Assembly: GCA_025201375.1 (NCBI GenBank)
Contig: JAIWZP010000037.1
Span: 62,001-126,000, forward strand
Length of the DNA stretch: 64,000 nt
Direction: 5' to 3'
DNA from: Gongronella butleri
Taxonomy: Eukaryota; Mucoromycota; Mucoromycetes; Mucorales; Cunninghamellaceae
Part shown: positions 12,209 to 23,148 of the stretch, one piece after another
How positions within the stretch are numbered: position 1 is the first letter of the stretch
Layout: every line of letters begins with the position of its first letter
Notes under the pieces: model-generated
Databases searched by the model: none
What the model was told of the DNA's origin: nothing
Seen by the model: the letters and a program-made list of their open reading frames with translations, nothing else
Position numbers and translations under genes: made by a program

Positions 12209-13992
12209 TTAATCTTCATCCATCTGGTCGTCGTCATCGTCGTCGTCTTGGGAGTCATCGTCGTCATCATCTGCGGCGGCGGGCTGTTCATCCATTTGGT
12301 CGTCGTCGCTTGCATGGTCGTCATTGTCGGCGAGTGTGACGGGGGCCTTTTCGTCGCCCTGGACGGTCTGGAGGGCGTGGACGTGGCTAAACGAGGCGCG
12401 GACACCGGCATTGGTGGAGACATCCCAGATGTGGAGTTTGCCGTTTGAGCCTGCGACGGCGAGCTGGAAGGCGGAGTCTGGGCAGAATTGGGCGCAAAAG
12501 ACCTTGCCGAGGTCAAAGTTGCGCGAGGTGACCATGGAAGGCTTGTTGTTTGTGGTGCTCCAGATTTTGATGGACTTGTCGACGCCGCCGGTGGCGATGC
12601 AGCCAGGGATGAGCGGGTTGATGTCGAGGGCGCTGACGGGGCCGTCGTGCGCCTGCAGCACGTACAATGGCTTGCCACCGACCTCGCCTTGCTTGTTCTG
12701 GATGTCGTAATAATGCACGTACCCGCTCTCGAGCGCCACGTAAAAGCACGTGGGCACGTGCGGGTCCCAGTGCAGCGACTCGACATCACTGTCCAGCTTC
12801 CATCGCGTCACCTGGCCAGGCGATCGCGCATCCAACACGCACACCGTCTTGTCGTACGAGCCGCTCATGAACACCGTAGGTTCAGAAGGATGCCACGCCA
12901 CCGACTGCACCTTGTCCTTGTGATGAGCATACGACTGCATGCATTGCCCCGTCGACAGATCCCACAGCTTAATCGTTCCGTCCGCAGACGACGAAAGCAA
13001 GAAATTACTATTAGAAAGTGGAAAATAAACCATGAGATACGTCGTTTTTTTTTTTTTTTTTTTTTTTTGGGTTCTCGTCTTCTGCATTCTCCCCATTTTT
13101 CTTTCCCCCCCAACCACTCCAATTGGGTCCTCTCACATACCGGTGGTGCTTGTTCCAGGCGAGATCCATGATGGCGTCAACATGATAATTGGGATTGACC
13201 TTTTTAGAGCGTTTCTTTTGCTTGTCGGTGTGGCCGAGGATGCACTGCGGGTACATGGCGTCGACGACATCGAGGTTCCAGATTTCAATGTCGGGATCAA
13301 AGGTGCCGATGGCCACATAGTTGCCCGTGGACGTGTCGCCGAGCTTGTTGCCCGTGTGGAAATCGAGCCACTCGACGCACAGCGGGAACGACGGAAGCAT
13401 GATGTCGTGGTGCACGTACAGATTGTCCTGCTCCTTTTCAAACACGTACACTTCCAGGTGCGAGATGTCATCCTCCGTCTTGGCCGACAAAAGCAGATTG
13501 TCCGTGGGCAAAATCTCAAGCTCCTCGCGCTCATCATTCTCCTCCTGCGGCGCGTTCATCGTCACGTATGGATCCTCCTCATCTTGGTCATAGTATGCCA
13601 AATCCTTGATCTTTGCAAAAATGCCGACCTCTGCGTGAAAAAAAAAAGAAAAAAAAGATTAAACTATTGAAAATGACGTCCCTTTGCCCCCCCCGTCCAA
13701 TGGGTGCGTGCTTACTCTTGTTCTTGTCAGCCTCGACCTCGGCGTCATAGGCATCCAAATTGTAAACAGCGAGCTCGTCGTCCTGCGCAGCGGCGGCGGC
13801 AGCGGCCTTTGTGGCCTTGGCGGCGGGCGCGGTCTCGTCGACGGCCATGGCCTCGTCCAGATCGTGTTTGGCGCCGTCCACCTGATCGGCCATTAGCTGT
13901 GTGATACGATCGTACTCGTCCTCGTTCAATTCGTACTTTTCAGGGTGCTGCGCGGCAACGCCCTGGCGGATCCACTGCAAAGCCGAGATCAT
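12209..13992 (-). CDS. PWP1: PWP1-family WD40 protein (periodic tryptophan protein 1)
   Basis: Nucleolar WD40 protein; family members act in 60S ribosome biogenesis and rDNA chromatin. Three exons, 13992-13716, 13630-13141 and 13007-12209, splice in frame to 521 residues, the usual family length. The N-terminus MISALQWIRQGVAAQHPEKY is typical of PWP1 and fixes the start. WD blades are visible as NYVAIGTFDPDIEIWNLD, LLSSSADGTIKLWDLSTGQC, VFMSGSYDKTVCVLDARS, CIATGGVDKSIKIWS and LAVAGSNGKLHIWDVS. The C-terminus is a long Asp-rich tail ending MDED, as in orthologues. An Ala/Lys-rich acidic stretch lies around residues 45-75. The gene ends 183 bp downstream of the start of... the next gene's stop codon lies at 14176, same strand, so this gene's promoter is squeezed into 13993-14175. 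Confidence 0.95.
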
Positions 13993-14175
13993 GGTAAAAA
14001 AACTTGATTAAAAAAAAGAGGGTAGAAAAGAAAAGAAAAAAAAAAAAGAGAGCGGGGACGGGCGGGATCAAGGCTCAAAAAGCCACCAATTGCAACGCCG
14101 CAGCCGCTGCGTATAAAAAAAAAAAAAAAAAAAGCCAGGCCCAAATTTGCCATTTTCCTGCACTTTTTTAATTTC

Positions 14176-15608
14176 TTAAATGAGGCGATTTGATGGATCG
14201 CGGAGCATGCGTAGGGAATGATACGGGCCTGCCAAGGACGATGGTTTGGCATTTTTTCGTCGTGGAGACCATTGGATGGTCCATTCGTTGATGCTGCTGA
14301 TGAGATTTTTTAGATTGATGACGCGCGCCTGCAATTCGCGGAAGCCAATGTCTTTTGGGCGGTCGAGCTCGGCATTAAAGACGTCTGTCTCGTCAAAAGT
14401 GGGATCCTCGGGCACCTGCGCGGGCAATGCGGCGCGTACGCGGTCCATGTCTGTCCTCAGGCGCTGTATCAGCACGTGGCACACCGTCATGTAGTATACA
14501 CGGGACACGCGCGAAAGGCACACGAGCGACGCCGTGTCAGGCAGCCACGAAAGCACCAAATGCAGCAATTCCGGCGGCAGATCAAATGGTCTTTTGCTCG
14601 TTTCGTCCATTTCTGCTCTTTCTGACGTGTCTGGTGTTGCTGTTGATGTGCTGTGTGTGTCCATGATGGCATTGGTGATATTGGTGGCATTGGTGGTATT
14701 AGCGCTGTTGCTTTCCGTGTTTTTATGCAAAGAGGCGTGTGACCATTTGACGACGAGCGTTTTTTGTTCGCATTTGACGACGCGGCGCTTGAGCTGATCG
14801 ACCTTGCTGTGCGCGTTGCCCATGGCGACGGCGCCCTCCATTTCCCAGCTGCACCGGTGCTTTGTGAGCATTTTGAGCAGCTGGTGGTGGAAATACTGGC
14901 CGGGCCTGCGGCCAATGTGGATGGGGAACACCTCGAGCGACGCCTCGTCCACCTCCATGATCGCAGGCCACAGCTGCCGCTCAGACATCATCAGCTTCAA
15001 TTCGGCACCCAGCATCATCACTTGCTCGGGATCAATGAACGGGTACCGTGTAAATCGCGTCTCGCGCTGGATCGCCGCAATGTCTTCTTTTTCTCCAGGA
15101 CACAGCACCATGAAATACGCATCCTTGGTCAACAGCAGCTCGTAAAACTAATAAAGGCAAAGCAAATGGGAGGCCATTGAGTGGGATGACACAATGAAAA
15201 GGGTATTAAATCACCTTTTTCGTCGTTGCATCGATTTCATACTCTTCCAGCGTGAATGGGTCCTTGAAGGTGAAGCATTCTGGGTCCACGCCATACATGT
15301 TGAGCACGTGCAGCAGCTGCGGGCATGCGGGGCACGTCGTGTCCTTGAACGTTAGCAAAATCAGGTGAAATTGCGTTGCTAGCTGTCGGACGTCCACGGT
15401 ATTGCCCTAGTTCGACATGGAATGGAGGAGATAAGCGAACTGGCAAAAAGCCCCCCTGGTGTCGCAACGGGGGGGGGCCAAAAATGAAAGCAGCCGCCGA
15501 ATTTTTCCCTTTTTTTTTTTTTACATGAATATCTTTAAGTTTGTCACACGGCAGCTTGCGTGGCGTGGACGTCATGGTCTGGAAGTCTTCTAGAAAGTGC
15601 AGGTCCAT
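14176..15608 (-). CDS. Thioredoxin-fold/F-box fusion protein
   Basis: Three exons, 15608-15525, 15406-15215 and 15147-14176, splice in frame to 415 residues. Residues about 28-120 resemble a thioredoxin fold: a strand (LILLTFKDTT) followed by a CPAC motif at residues 53-56, where redox CXXC pairs sit. Residues about 279-320 are an F-box (PFDLPPELLHLVLSWLPD, then LVCLSRVSRVYYMTV), the Skp1-binding module of SCF ubiquitin ligases. Between them is a low-complexity Asn/Thr-rich linker. The fusion suggests a substrate receptor with a redox or thioredoxin-like head; the function is inferred. Two Mets are possible, 15608 or 15575; I chose the upstream one because the frame is open and no in-frame stop intervenes. 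Confidence 0.8.
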
Positions 15609-16111
15609 AAGCTCTGGTTTGTTGTTGTGTACGTGTGTGTGACAATGGGGTGTTGGAAAAGAAAAGAGAATAAAGGGGGGAGGGCCAGAACAGCAACAAA
15701 AGCACGCCATTGAAGCTCCGCCTTTCCATGGGGGTGCGGCGCTTGAAACACGTCTTGTCTCGGGAGGAATTGGGGGGGGGAGGAGCGTGTGTTGCGCGAT
15801 TGGTGTGTGGATCCGACTTTTATTTTTTTACTGTTTCTTTTTTTATTCTTGAATTTCATGTTGTTCAATGTAGCAATTTAGAATGTAAGGAGAGGCGTGG
15901 GAGAGCACAAGGAGGACAGGGCGTGCAAAAGTGGGGGGGGGGTCATGGGCGCGCAACTGAGGCGTGAGGTTGATTTTTTTTTTAAAAAAATTTACGGTTT
16001 GGCACCGTGCTCGGACATAGCGCGTCTTTTGCCTTTTTTGGTACATGCCGATTTTGCTGCTGCTGACGATCCTTGTCGTTTCCCCTTGATGCCTTCTCAA
16101 TTGCACTTTTT
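15609..16111. other. Intergenic: F-box gene promoter and zinc-finger gene 3' flank
   Basis: No gene seen. It holds short G runs (15770-15780, 15931-15940) and T/A runs. It must contain the promoter of the F-box gene and the terminator of the zinc-finger gene, both minus strand. Confidence 0.5.
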
Positions 16112-16965
16112 TTATGACGATGGCTGGTTGACGAGCCATTGGATGGACAAGGGGCGAGGGGAATAATTGCTGACGGTGCAACGCGCGACTTTGGCGTCGA
16201 CGACGGTGTGTGGCGCGTCGATTGTTGGTGTTGTAAAGTAGTGCAATGGCACGCTGGTGGCATTGGTATAAGTCTTTGGCACAGGGAGTGTGTATTGGCG
16301 GGTGTGGGCTGGATGAGGAAGAAGATGCGGCGATGGTAATTGATGCGAATGAGAATAAGAATGATGGGTAGTGTGGTATGGGTGGCTCGACGACGAATGG
16401 TCCATAAAAGGAGGAGAATGAGCCCTTGGCGGCGTGTACGATGCGCGTCGGGCGCTTTTGGGCAGAGAAGTGGGCGACGGCAGGTAGGTCATGGGCGGCG
16501 ACCCGCCCGTCGACGGTGTAGATGGCGCATAGTCCACGCTGGACGTGTCTTCATCTTCTTCAGACGACGACGACGACCATTGATCGCGCTCGGTGCGCGC
16601 CATCAGGTCGCGAAGACACTTTTCGCGCTGCATCGCCGTCAAACGCGCACGAGCAACGCGCGGCGCCCGCGTATGGATTCGCGCGTGTCGACGTAGATTA
16701 CTCATCACCGAGAATGAACGGCCACATCCGGGACTGGATTGAAAAAAACAAGAAAAATGAGCAATTGATTATAAATAAAAAAAAGAACCGCTTACACTGA
16801 GCAAATGTGCGGCTTCTCACCGGTGTGCGTGTACGAATGAGTGATGAGTGCGCTAGGGCGATTGAATTTCTTTTGACAAATGTTGCAGGCGTAGAGGGCA
16901 CGTGGGGTCTTGGAAGGATCGCTGAGGAACTTGCCCATGAATTGCGGCAATGATGGCGCCATCAT
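16112..16965 (-). CDS. C2H2 zinc-finger protein (two fingers), probable transcription factor
   Basis: Two exons, 16965-16796 and 16733-16112, splice in frame to 263 residues. Finger 1 is [20 protein letters not shown] followed by YTH, then the TGEKPH linker. Finger 2 ([23 protein letters not shown]) is interrupted by the intron after its first cysteine; splicing restores the C-X4-C spacing. The Thr-Gly-Glu-Lys-Pro linker is the classic DNA-binding linker. The rest is low complexity: an acidic Ser/Glu/Asp patch, then Pro/Ser/His/Tyr-rich sequence. This resembles fungal two-finger regulators, but I cannot name an orthologue. The start at 16965 (MMAPSLPQ) follows a poly-T-like leader; an upstream ATG would only add a Phe/Leu run and was rejected. 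Confidence 0.85.
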
Positions 16966-19900
16966 TGATATCAAAGGGTCAAGTAAAAAAAAAAAAAAAA
17001 GGAGAGAGGGCAAAAAAAAAAGCCAATGGAGAAAGAAAAAGAAAAGAAAAAGGGCAAAGAAACAGAAGAAATCACGCACTTTTATAGAGTCAAGAAAAAA
17101 AAAAAACGCCTTTAGCCCTGGCTCATTCGCTTTTCATCATTCGTGCCTTTTGTGTGCTTCAAACGCCGCCACTGTCATTGTTCAATCGGTGTCTCTCCCT
17201 GTCTCTTCTTTCGTTTTTCTCTGTGTTGTACACAAATCGACAGCCATCCCATAGCACACGGCGGTGTACGACGTGCACATCTCACGCCGTGACTGCCCGT
17301 TGGGAAAAAGAGATAGGGGCGAATGCACATCCAATTCAAAAAAGACACTAAATGCGCTATCAATTTGTCAATTTGGCTTTTTTTTCTCTCTCTCGCGCCG
17401 TTCCCCCCTCTCTTTTTCCAATGCCACCCCGCGCCATTCCAATGCTAATGTTCGTGCTCTCCCACTTTTGAATTTTTTTTTATACAGGGATTATTGAATG
17501 GTGTGTGTGTGTGTTCAGCATTTCTTGTGCAACACCTTTTTTTATCACAAAGAAACAAAGAGATACCTCATTTGGGGCTTGCGATTGCTTGTGCCTTTTG
17601 GGCATTGCGCAACGCCGACGTTGACCCTCTTGGCTGATTTTTCGATTTGTTTACAAAGAAATTATGCCAATGGTGAATACGAACCTCGTGAAAAGAGAAA
17701 AATGCACAAAGTTAAGGTTCTCCCAGCGCGCTGATCTCGGCACCCTCTCCCCCCAAACGACGCAATGCGCGTACAAAAGAGCAATTTCGCAGACTGATAG
17801 CACCACTTTCGATAGCAAATAAATAAAACAAAGCCATTCGCCCATTTTCTCTTTGTTTTCTCGCTCATTCAATGCGTGTGTGTGTGTGTGCGCGTGTGTG
17901 CCGCCGCAGTCCCTTTTATTTTTTTTTATGCGCTTCATTCCAAATTTGCGCTTTTCCTGATTTCTCCGCCTTGCGACTTGCCCAAGGTCGCTTTTCTTTT
18001 TTTTTTTTTTTGGCCCAAAACCTGGCAAGATGATATTTTTCTCTTTCTACCCAGACATCCGGGCATTGGCTGGGCTTGCGCCGACGGTCTTGCTCCCTTG
18101 TGCTCGGCGCCCGCACAACCCCACCCCCAATCTTCCCCATGCACCCTTTTTTTACTCCTTGAAATTCTTGAGTTTCTCGGCAAAAGGGCGCAGAGTGAGC
18201 TTTAAACAGTAACAATGGCGACAAAGCGACATGCTTAGAGTGCATGACGTTGCGGCTGCAATTGAGGTAGGCTCCGCCCCAGAGCAGTGGCGCCGCATCG
18301 ATGGACCCAGTACGCGTGCCATCGATCGTTTTCATAAAAAGAAAAGGTGTCGGTGCCTAGTCCACCCCCCTTTTGTGCCCAACATGGAATGGCAAACAAA
18401 GAGATTTGATTGCAAAAGGCCCGCTCGCACCCTTGTGCCACCCACAAGCGAAAACAAGGGGCAATGTCACTGACAGGATGAGTAAATGAAAAAAAAGGGC
18501 AAGGTCACCATCCCCCTTGGTTTTTTCTTCTTTTTTGTGCTTGTACGACACGGTGATTCTCTTTGTCTTTTTGTCGCTCCAGACTGCCGGCTCCACTCGA
18601 CGCGGTACTCAAAGCTCGCATTTCGCTGGTTTTTCAAAAAAAAAAGATATTTGAGCCACCGTGAGCGTCCCTGGGGATGTAAAATGTGCTTTTTCGATGG
18701 TTTCTCGTGGACAAGAGATATTTTACATGCTAACGGCGCGACAAGTGCTTATCATAAAAAAATTAAAAGTAAAATAGCCACTTTTTTTTTCCTTGCCAAT
18801 CAATGGCCCATTGCTCCCCCTTCCATTGGCTTGCAATATCCCGTGGACCGTTCTATGGGAGATTTCACGCTGCGCAAATCCAAACAAAGCATTTTTGCGC
18901 GCACGCCTGTTCCTAATTTTTTTTTTTTTTTAAGTTTTTGTCGATCAATGCAGACGGGCGACTCCTTTTTTTGTTTTACTCTGCAGCTATCGTCTTAGCG
19001 TTGCATCTCTGGAAATCGACTCCCTTGGGAGTTCTCCTGATCCAATTGCCCGGCACCCTGAGCCTCGCTTTTCTTCGCTTTCCTCGCGCGATGGCGGGGG
19101 TCTCCCCCATTTGCACCCCCCTTCCATGCGTTACGCGCGCGATCGTTGTAGCATGCATTCTATGTACATCGTTGCCCGTTCTGTTGTCGTCAATGGTAGT
19201 CAGAGCGCGAACGCAAGGGGCGCTGAGGGGCGCACGCAGCCGCGCTTCTCAGATTCTGCTTGTTTTTTTTTCTCGATTTGCCTTGGTTTTTTTTTTCTCT
19301 CTCCTCACTTACTCTCCGCAAGATGAACATGCACACAGAAAAAAAAAAAAAGGCGCTTGATAAGCCGACCTCCTTGCTCCATTCACTGAAAAAGATGAAG
19401 ATTGGGGCCAAATGAGCCGTGTCACGGCATAATGGCGCATGCTCCAATGGCATACCAATGGCTGAGCAGCATGATGCGCATGCGCGTCAATTGAGTAAGA
19501 GACCCAGGTCGCTCGTGCTGGATGGTGATGCACAGCTCAGCTCACTTTATGAAAAACAAGGCAGAAGGGGGACAAAACGTGCCCAAGGTTTCTCGGCATG
19601 GGTGCGCGGCCTGGCATTGCTGCACAACGACGCACATGCGATTCACGACATTTGGGGTTGTTTGCGCCAATCTGCCGGATCAGCAGAAAAAAAAAAGGAG
19701 AGCCAAGCGCGTACTTTTTTTTTAATCGTTCATTCCCCCTGTGCACGTCAGCCAATGTTTTTGAATCTTCTGTGTATCTCGCGCAATGCTATCCCTCCAT
19801 GCACACCATGGCGCAAAATAAAAGACCATTGGAATCGTTTCGAAAAAGTCGACATATGGCTAAACTTCAGAATTATCGTTCTTGCACGCAATTGTGCGTT

Positions 19901-20527
19901 GGCTCCCATGATAAAACACGCCCAGGCATACTGTGTCGTTGGCCCCTGCATTTTTCATATCACAGCCGTCTCAAAAAGGGGGAGACGGTGCAAGCAAACA
20001 TCAGCAAATCGTTGATTAAAACGATAAATCTTGATTAGACAAGCCGTTCCCCCGTGATGTGTAGCAACGTGCCCCCCTTCGACTTTGACACGATATTATG
20101 TCCCTTTCCGCTCTCCCCTTCCCTCCCATCGCGATGGTTGATCCCGAGAAATCGCTGATTGCTGGCAAAAGAAAGTGTAAAAGCGCCCAATCTTACGTTT
20201 TGGCAGCAAGAGATGGCGTAACTTGCGCCGCGAGATGAATCTGTTGATGGAAAAGGGGCTCCCCTGACAGCGCAGTCCTTGTAGATCGGCAGTCATGTCT
20301 GCCAAATTTGACGTTTTTTTGCGGTATTTTTCATCGCTTGCGGCCAAAATCTGGCGCACGCTTGCCCATTGGGGGGGGGCGGACCGTGTGGCACAGAGAG
20401 AGACACACATGGATGGTCGTTTGTGTCATGGAAAAAAAAAAGTCGCGCACGCATGGTGTACGCGCGCACGCGATGCGGCCTTTTTCGAGCGTGTGAAAGA
20501 AGATGCCAAAAAAAGAGGGGGGTTGCT
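16966..20527. other. 3.5-kb gene-free region
   Basis: No gene recognised on either strand. Low-complexity content includes A/T runs (16985-17000, 17095-17106, 18000-18012), a TG/CG-rich microsatellite at 17876-17901, and C or G runs. Open frames are short, with no motif or splice partner. It separates the zinc-finger promoter from the MFS gene 3' end. Confidence 0.55.
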
Positions 20528-22697
20528 TTATTGTTTTCCAAAGAAAAAGACGAGGTAGCCGAGGATGGTGATACAGCTTGATGTCAGCAGCAGACCGTGG
20601 TGGCCAAAGGGGTCGTACACGAGCCCGCTCAAGACACAGCCGATGCCGTACCCGAGCCCCGAGAACACGGCGGCCAAAATGCCTTGCGCCATGGCGCGCT
20701 GGTCCTCGGCAAAAAAGCTGTCGACCTGCGCGACCGCCGTGGACCAGAGCAGCGCGTAGCAAAAGCCTAAAATAAAGTCATAAAATAAAAATTATGTCTA
20801 TCCTGTTTACGCGTTTTGATTTGTTTGTTATTTTGTACCATTGAGGGCCTGAAGGATGAGGGCACACACCATGGACGGGAAATGATGCGATGGGAGCATC
20901 ATAAACACGGTGTTGCGCAACACAAAACCGCCATGTACAACGAGAATGAGCGTGTTCACTTGATATGTGTCAAAAAGCTTATCAATGGAGAAAAGAAAAG
21001 GAGGAAGAACGCACACACATAATCACACACAATCACACAATCACACAATCAGATATAGAAGATAAAGCAAGGCAAAAAAAAAAAGTTAAAAAAAAGGGGG
21101 GTAGAAATGAGACGCCAATTGATTTGCCTCCCCCCTCCGATTTCGCGGGTTTTACCTTTTTCGAGAACCAAAAAGTCAGGACCTCGCCAATGCCAGCTAG
21201 CGGGCCTGCAAAGCCCATGATGCTTGGCGTCATGCCGAGGTCCTTTCCATAGATCAAAAAGAGGAATTGGCCAATCATGGCGTAGGCCAGACCAAAGAGC
21301 ATGACCATGAGCAAAAATGAGACGACGTGGCGCGAGAACAAGGTGTGTTTTGCAACGGGCATGGGCGCGCCAAAGGCGGCAAGTGAGGTATCGATGGTTG
21401 GAATGTACGAGAGTGCGAGGCCGAGCGATGGGATTTGATGCTCGTCTTCCAGGTGCTCGAGGGCCTGTGTTGCGAGCGATTGGACGTCCATGGCATTGAA
21501 CATGGTGGTGGATGTTGTCATGGCGGTGGCGGTGTGCATTAAATGCTGGTACCGGTGCTGGTCCTCTTCATCGTCCATCAAAATCGTATTTGCATGGCTC
21601 GCAATGCTTTCGGACCGATCAATGCGTTGCGTGGTCATGCCCAATCCCGCGTGGTCGTCGGCCGCAGGCATCGACGACCGCCTGGATCGTGTTTGCTGAC
21701 GCGACGCGCGTCGATTGCTGGGCAGACGCGTGTCTTCGTCCACAGGGTCGTCCAATGCGTCGTCCACGGTGTCATCCAAGGTGTCATCGACCATGGAATG
21801 GGTATCGTCCGCGGAAAACGAGCTATTGTCATCATTTTGGTGCCTGGAAGAGGCGTCCATTTGCGGGTCGTACAGATAATTGCCTGTTTTGGTCGTGGCC
21901 AGCAACGGCTGCCTGACATCGCTGTCGTCTAGCGCGTGGTCCATATTGCCGAGGGCCTTCATGCGCGGATGGCACAGGCACAACAGGATCAAACACACCA
22001 TGCCGCCCACAAACACGGTAAAACTCGACTGGATGCCCAAATCCGTGATCATGATGCCCACCACGAGAATGCATATGCCATTGGAAATGGACCCCCACAA
22101 CCGTTGGCTACCTAATAATAACGATCATTTTAAAAATTAAAAAAGAGGGGGGGGGGAGGAAGCCCGCGTGAGCAAAGGATGATGTCATTTTTTTCATTTT
22201 TTTGTCCTTGGTCTGACCATAGAGCAGCTTGTGTTCCCCCAGCATTTTGAGGACCAAGCTGTCGACCAGTGAGCAGACGGGGTTTCCAAAGAAGGCAAAG
22301 GCCAGTGCGGCTGTCAATGTGAGCAAAAAGACAATGTCGCCTGTGAAAAGGTCCATGTTGTTGGCCAGCAGCAATAAGCTGACGAGCGCCGACCCGCCAA
22401 TCAGTGTCAGTGCAGCCACCAGCTTGCCCTGGTACTGCGGGTATCGGTCGGCAATGCTTGTCCATAGCGGCGACGACACCACCTAATTCGAAAACAGCAA
22501 GTAGTATGAGCAAAAACGCGCCTTTTTTGGTCTTTTTTCTCTGTTACCTGGATAAAATAGGGTGTTGCCAAGACGACGCCGATCTGCTGGGACGACAGCT
22601 GCAGGGCCTCGTCGTAAAAGACGGCAATATACGCTATGGCGGAGCCGTACAGCGCGTAAAGGCTGATATACAAGAGTTTGAGAAACGTGGTCTCCAT
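20528..22697 (-). CDS. Major facilitator superfamily transporter with long acidic central loop
   Basis: Membrane transporter; substrate unknown. Five exons, 22697-22548, 22482-22218, 22111-21156, 20977-20839 and 20766-20528, splice in frame to 582 residues. Hydrophobic segments fit two bundles of membrane helices. The motif LLYGSQRLWGSIS (about residues 133-146, across intron 2) matches the conserved YG..RLWGS of the MFS_1-like family, and SLLRLQ-type motifs are absent. Between the bundles (about residues 186-400) is a roughly 215-residue cytosolic loop with a VDDTLDDTVDDALDDPVDED acidic repeat and a Ser/Arg-rich patch. The stop codon TAA sits inside an AATAAA word (20527-20532). The 178-nt intron 3 is larger than its neighbours. 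Confidence 0.88.
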
Positions 22698-23148
22698 ATG
22701 CCGGCGGGGGAGGTGGGGATGAGGTGCTGCAGTATGAAATAAAAAAAAAAAGTGACACGGCCCCAAGAAATTGAGAAGAAAAAAGGAGAAAACGAAAGAA
22801 AAAGCAAGTGCAGAAAAGAAAAGCCTGGGATTTTTTTCTGATTCGATCCTTTTTTTCTGAGCTGCTTTTCAATGGCCGCTTGTGAATGCCTATTTTGGGC
22901 ATCTTGCGCGCGTTGAAAAACGATGCAGGGGAACACAAAAAAACTGGCGATCTGGCAAAACAACGCGTTTCATTTGTATTTCGCCCGTCCTGTCTAAGAA
23001 AGGGCCATGTGTAAGAAATAAAAATAAGAGAGAAAAAGAGGGGATGAAGCAAACAAGGGGAAGCTATAAAAAATAAAAAAAAGTGATCATGCAGAATCAA
23101 AATGCAGAATGAAAATTGGGAAAATTGAGCGAATTGAGGAGGGGGGTT
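22698..23148. other. Intergenic between MFS gene start and Raptor stop
   Basis: No gene. This AT/purine-rich stretch holds the MFS promoter and the Raptor 3' flank. Confidence 0.5.

Noticed and set aside
12488..13670. Long plus-strand frames opposite PWP1 (227 and 212 codons)
   Set aside because: Antisense to well-conserved WD40 sequence, rich in Arg/His/Val as expected of a shadow frame.
17876..17901. TG/CG microsatellite as a regulatory Z-DNA site
   Set aside because: Short and isolated in a gene-free stretch; no basis beyond composition.
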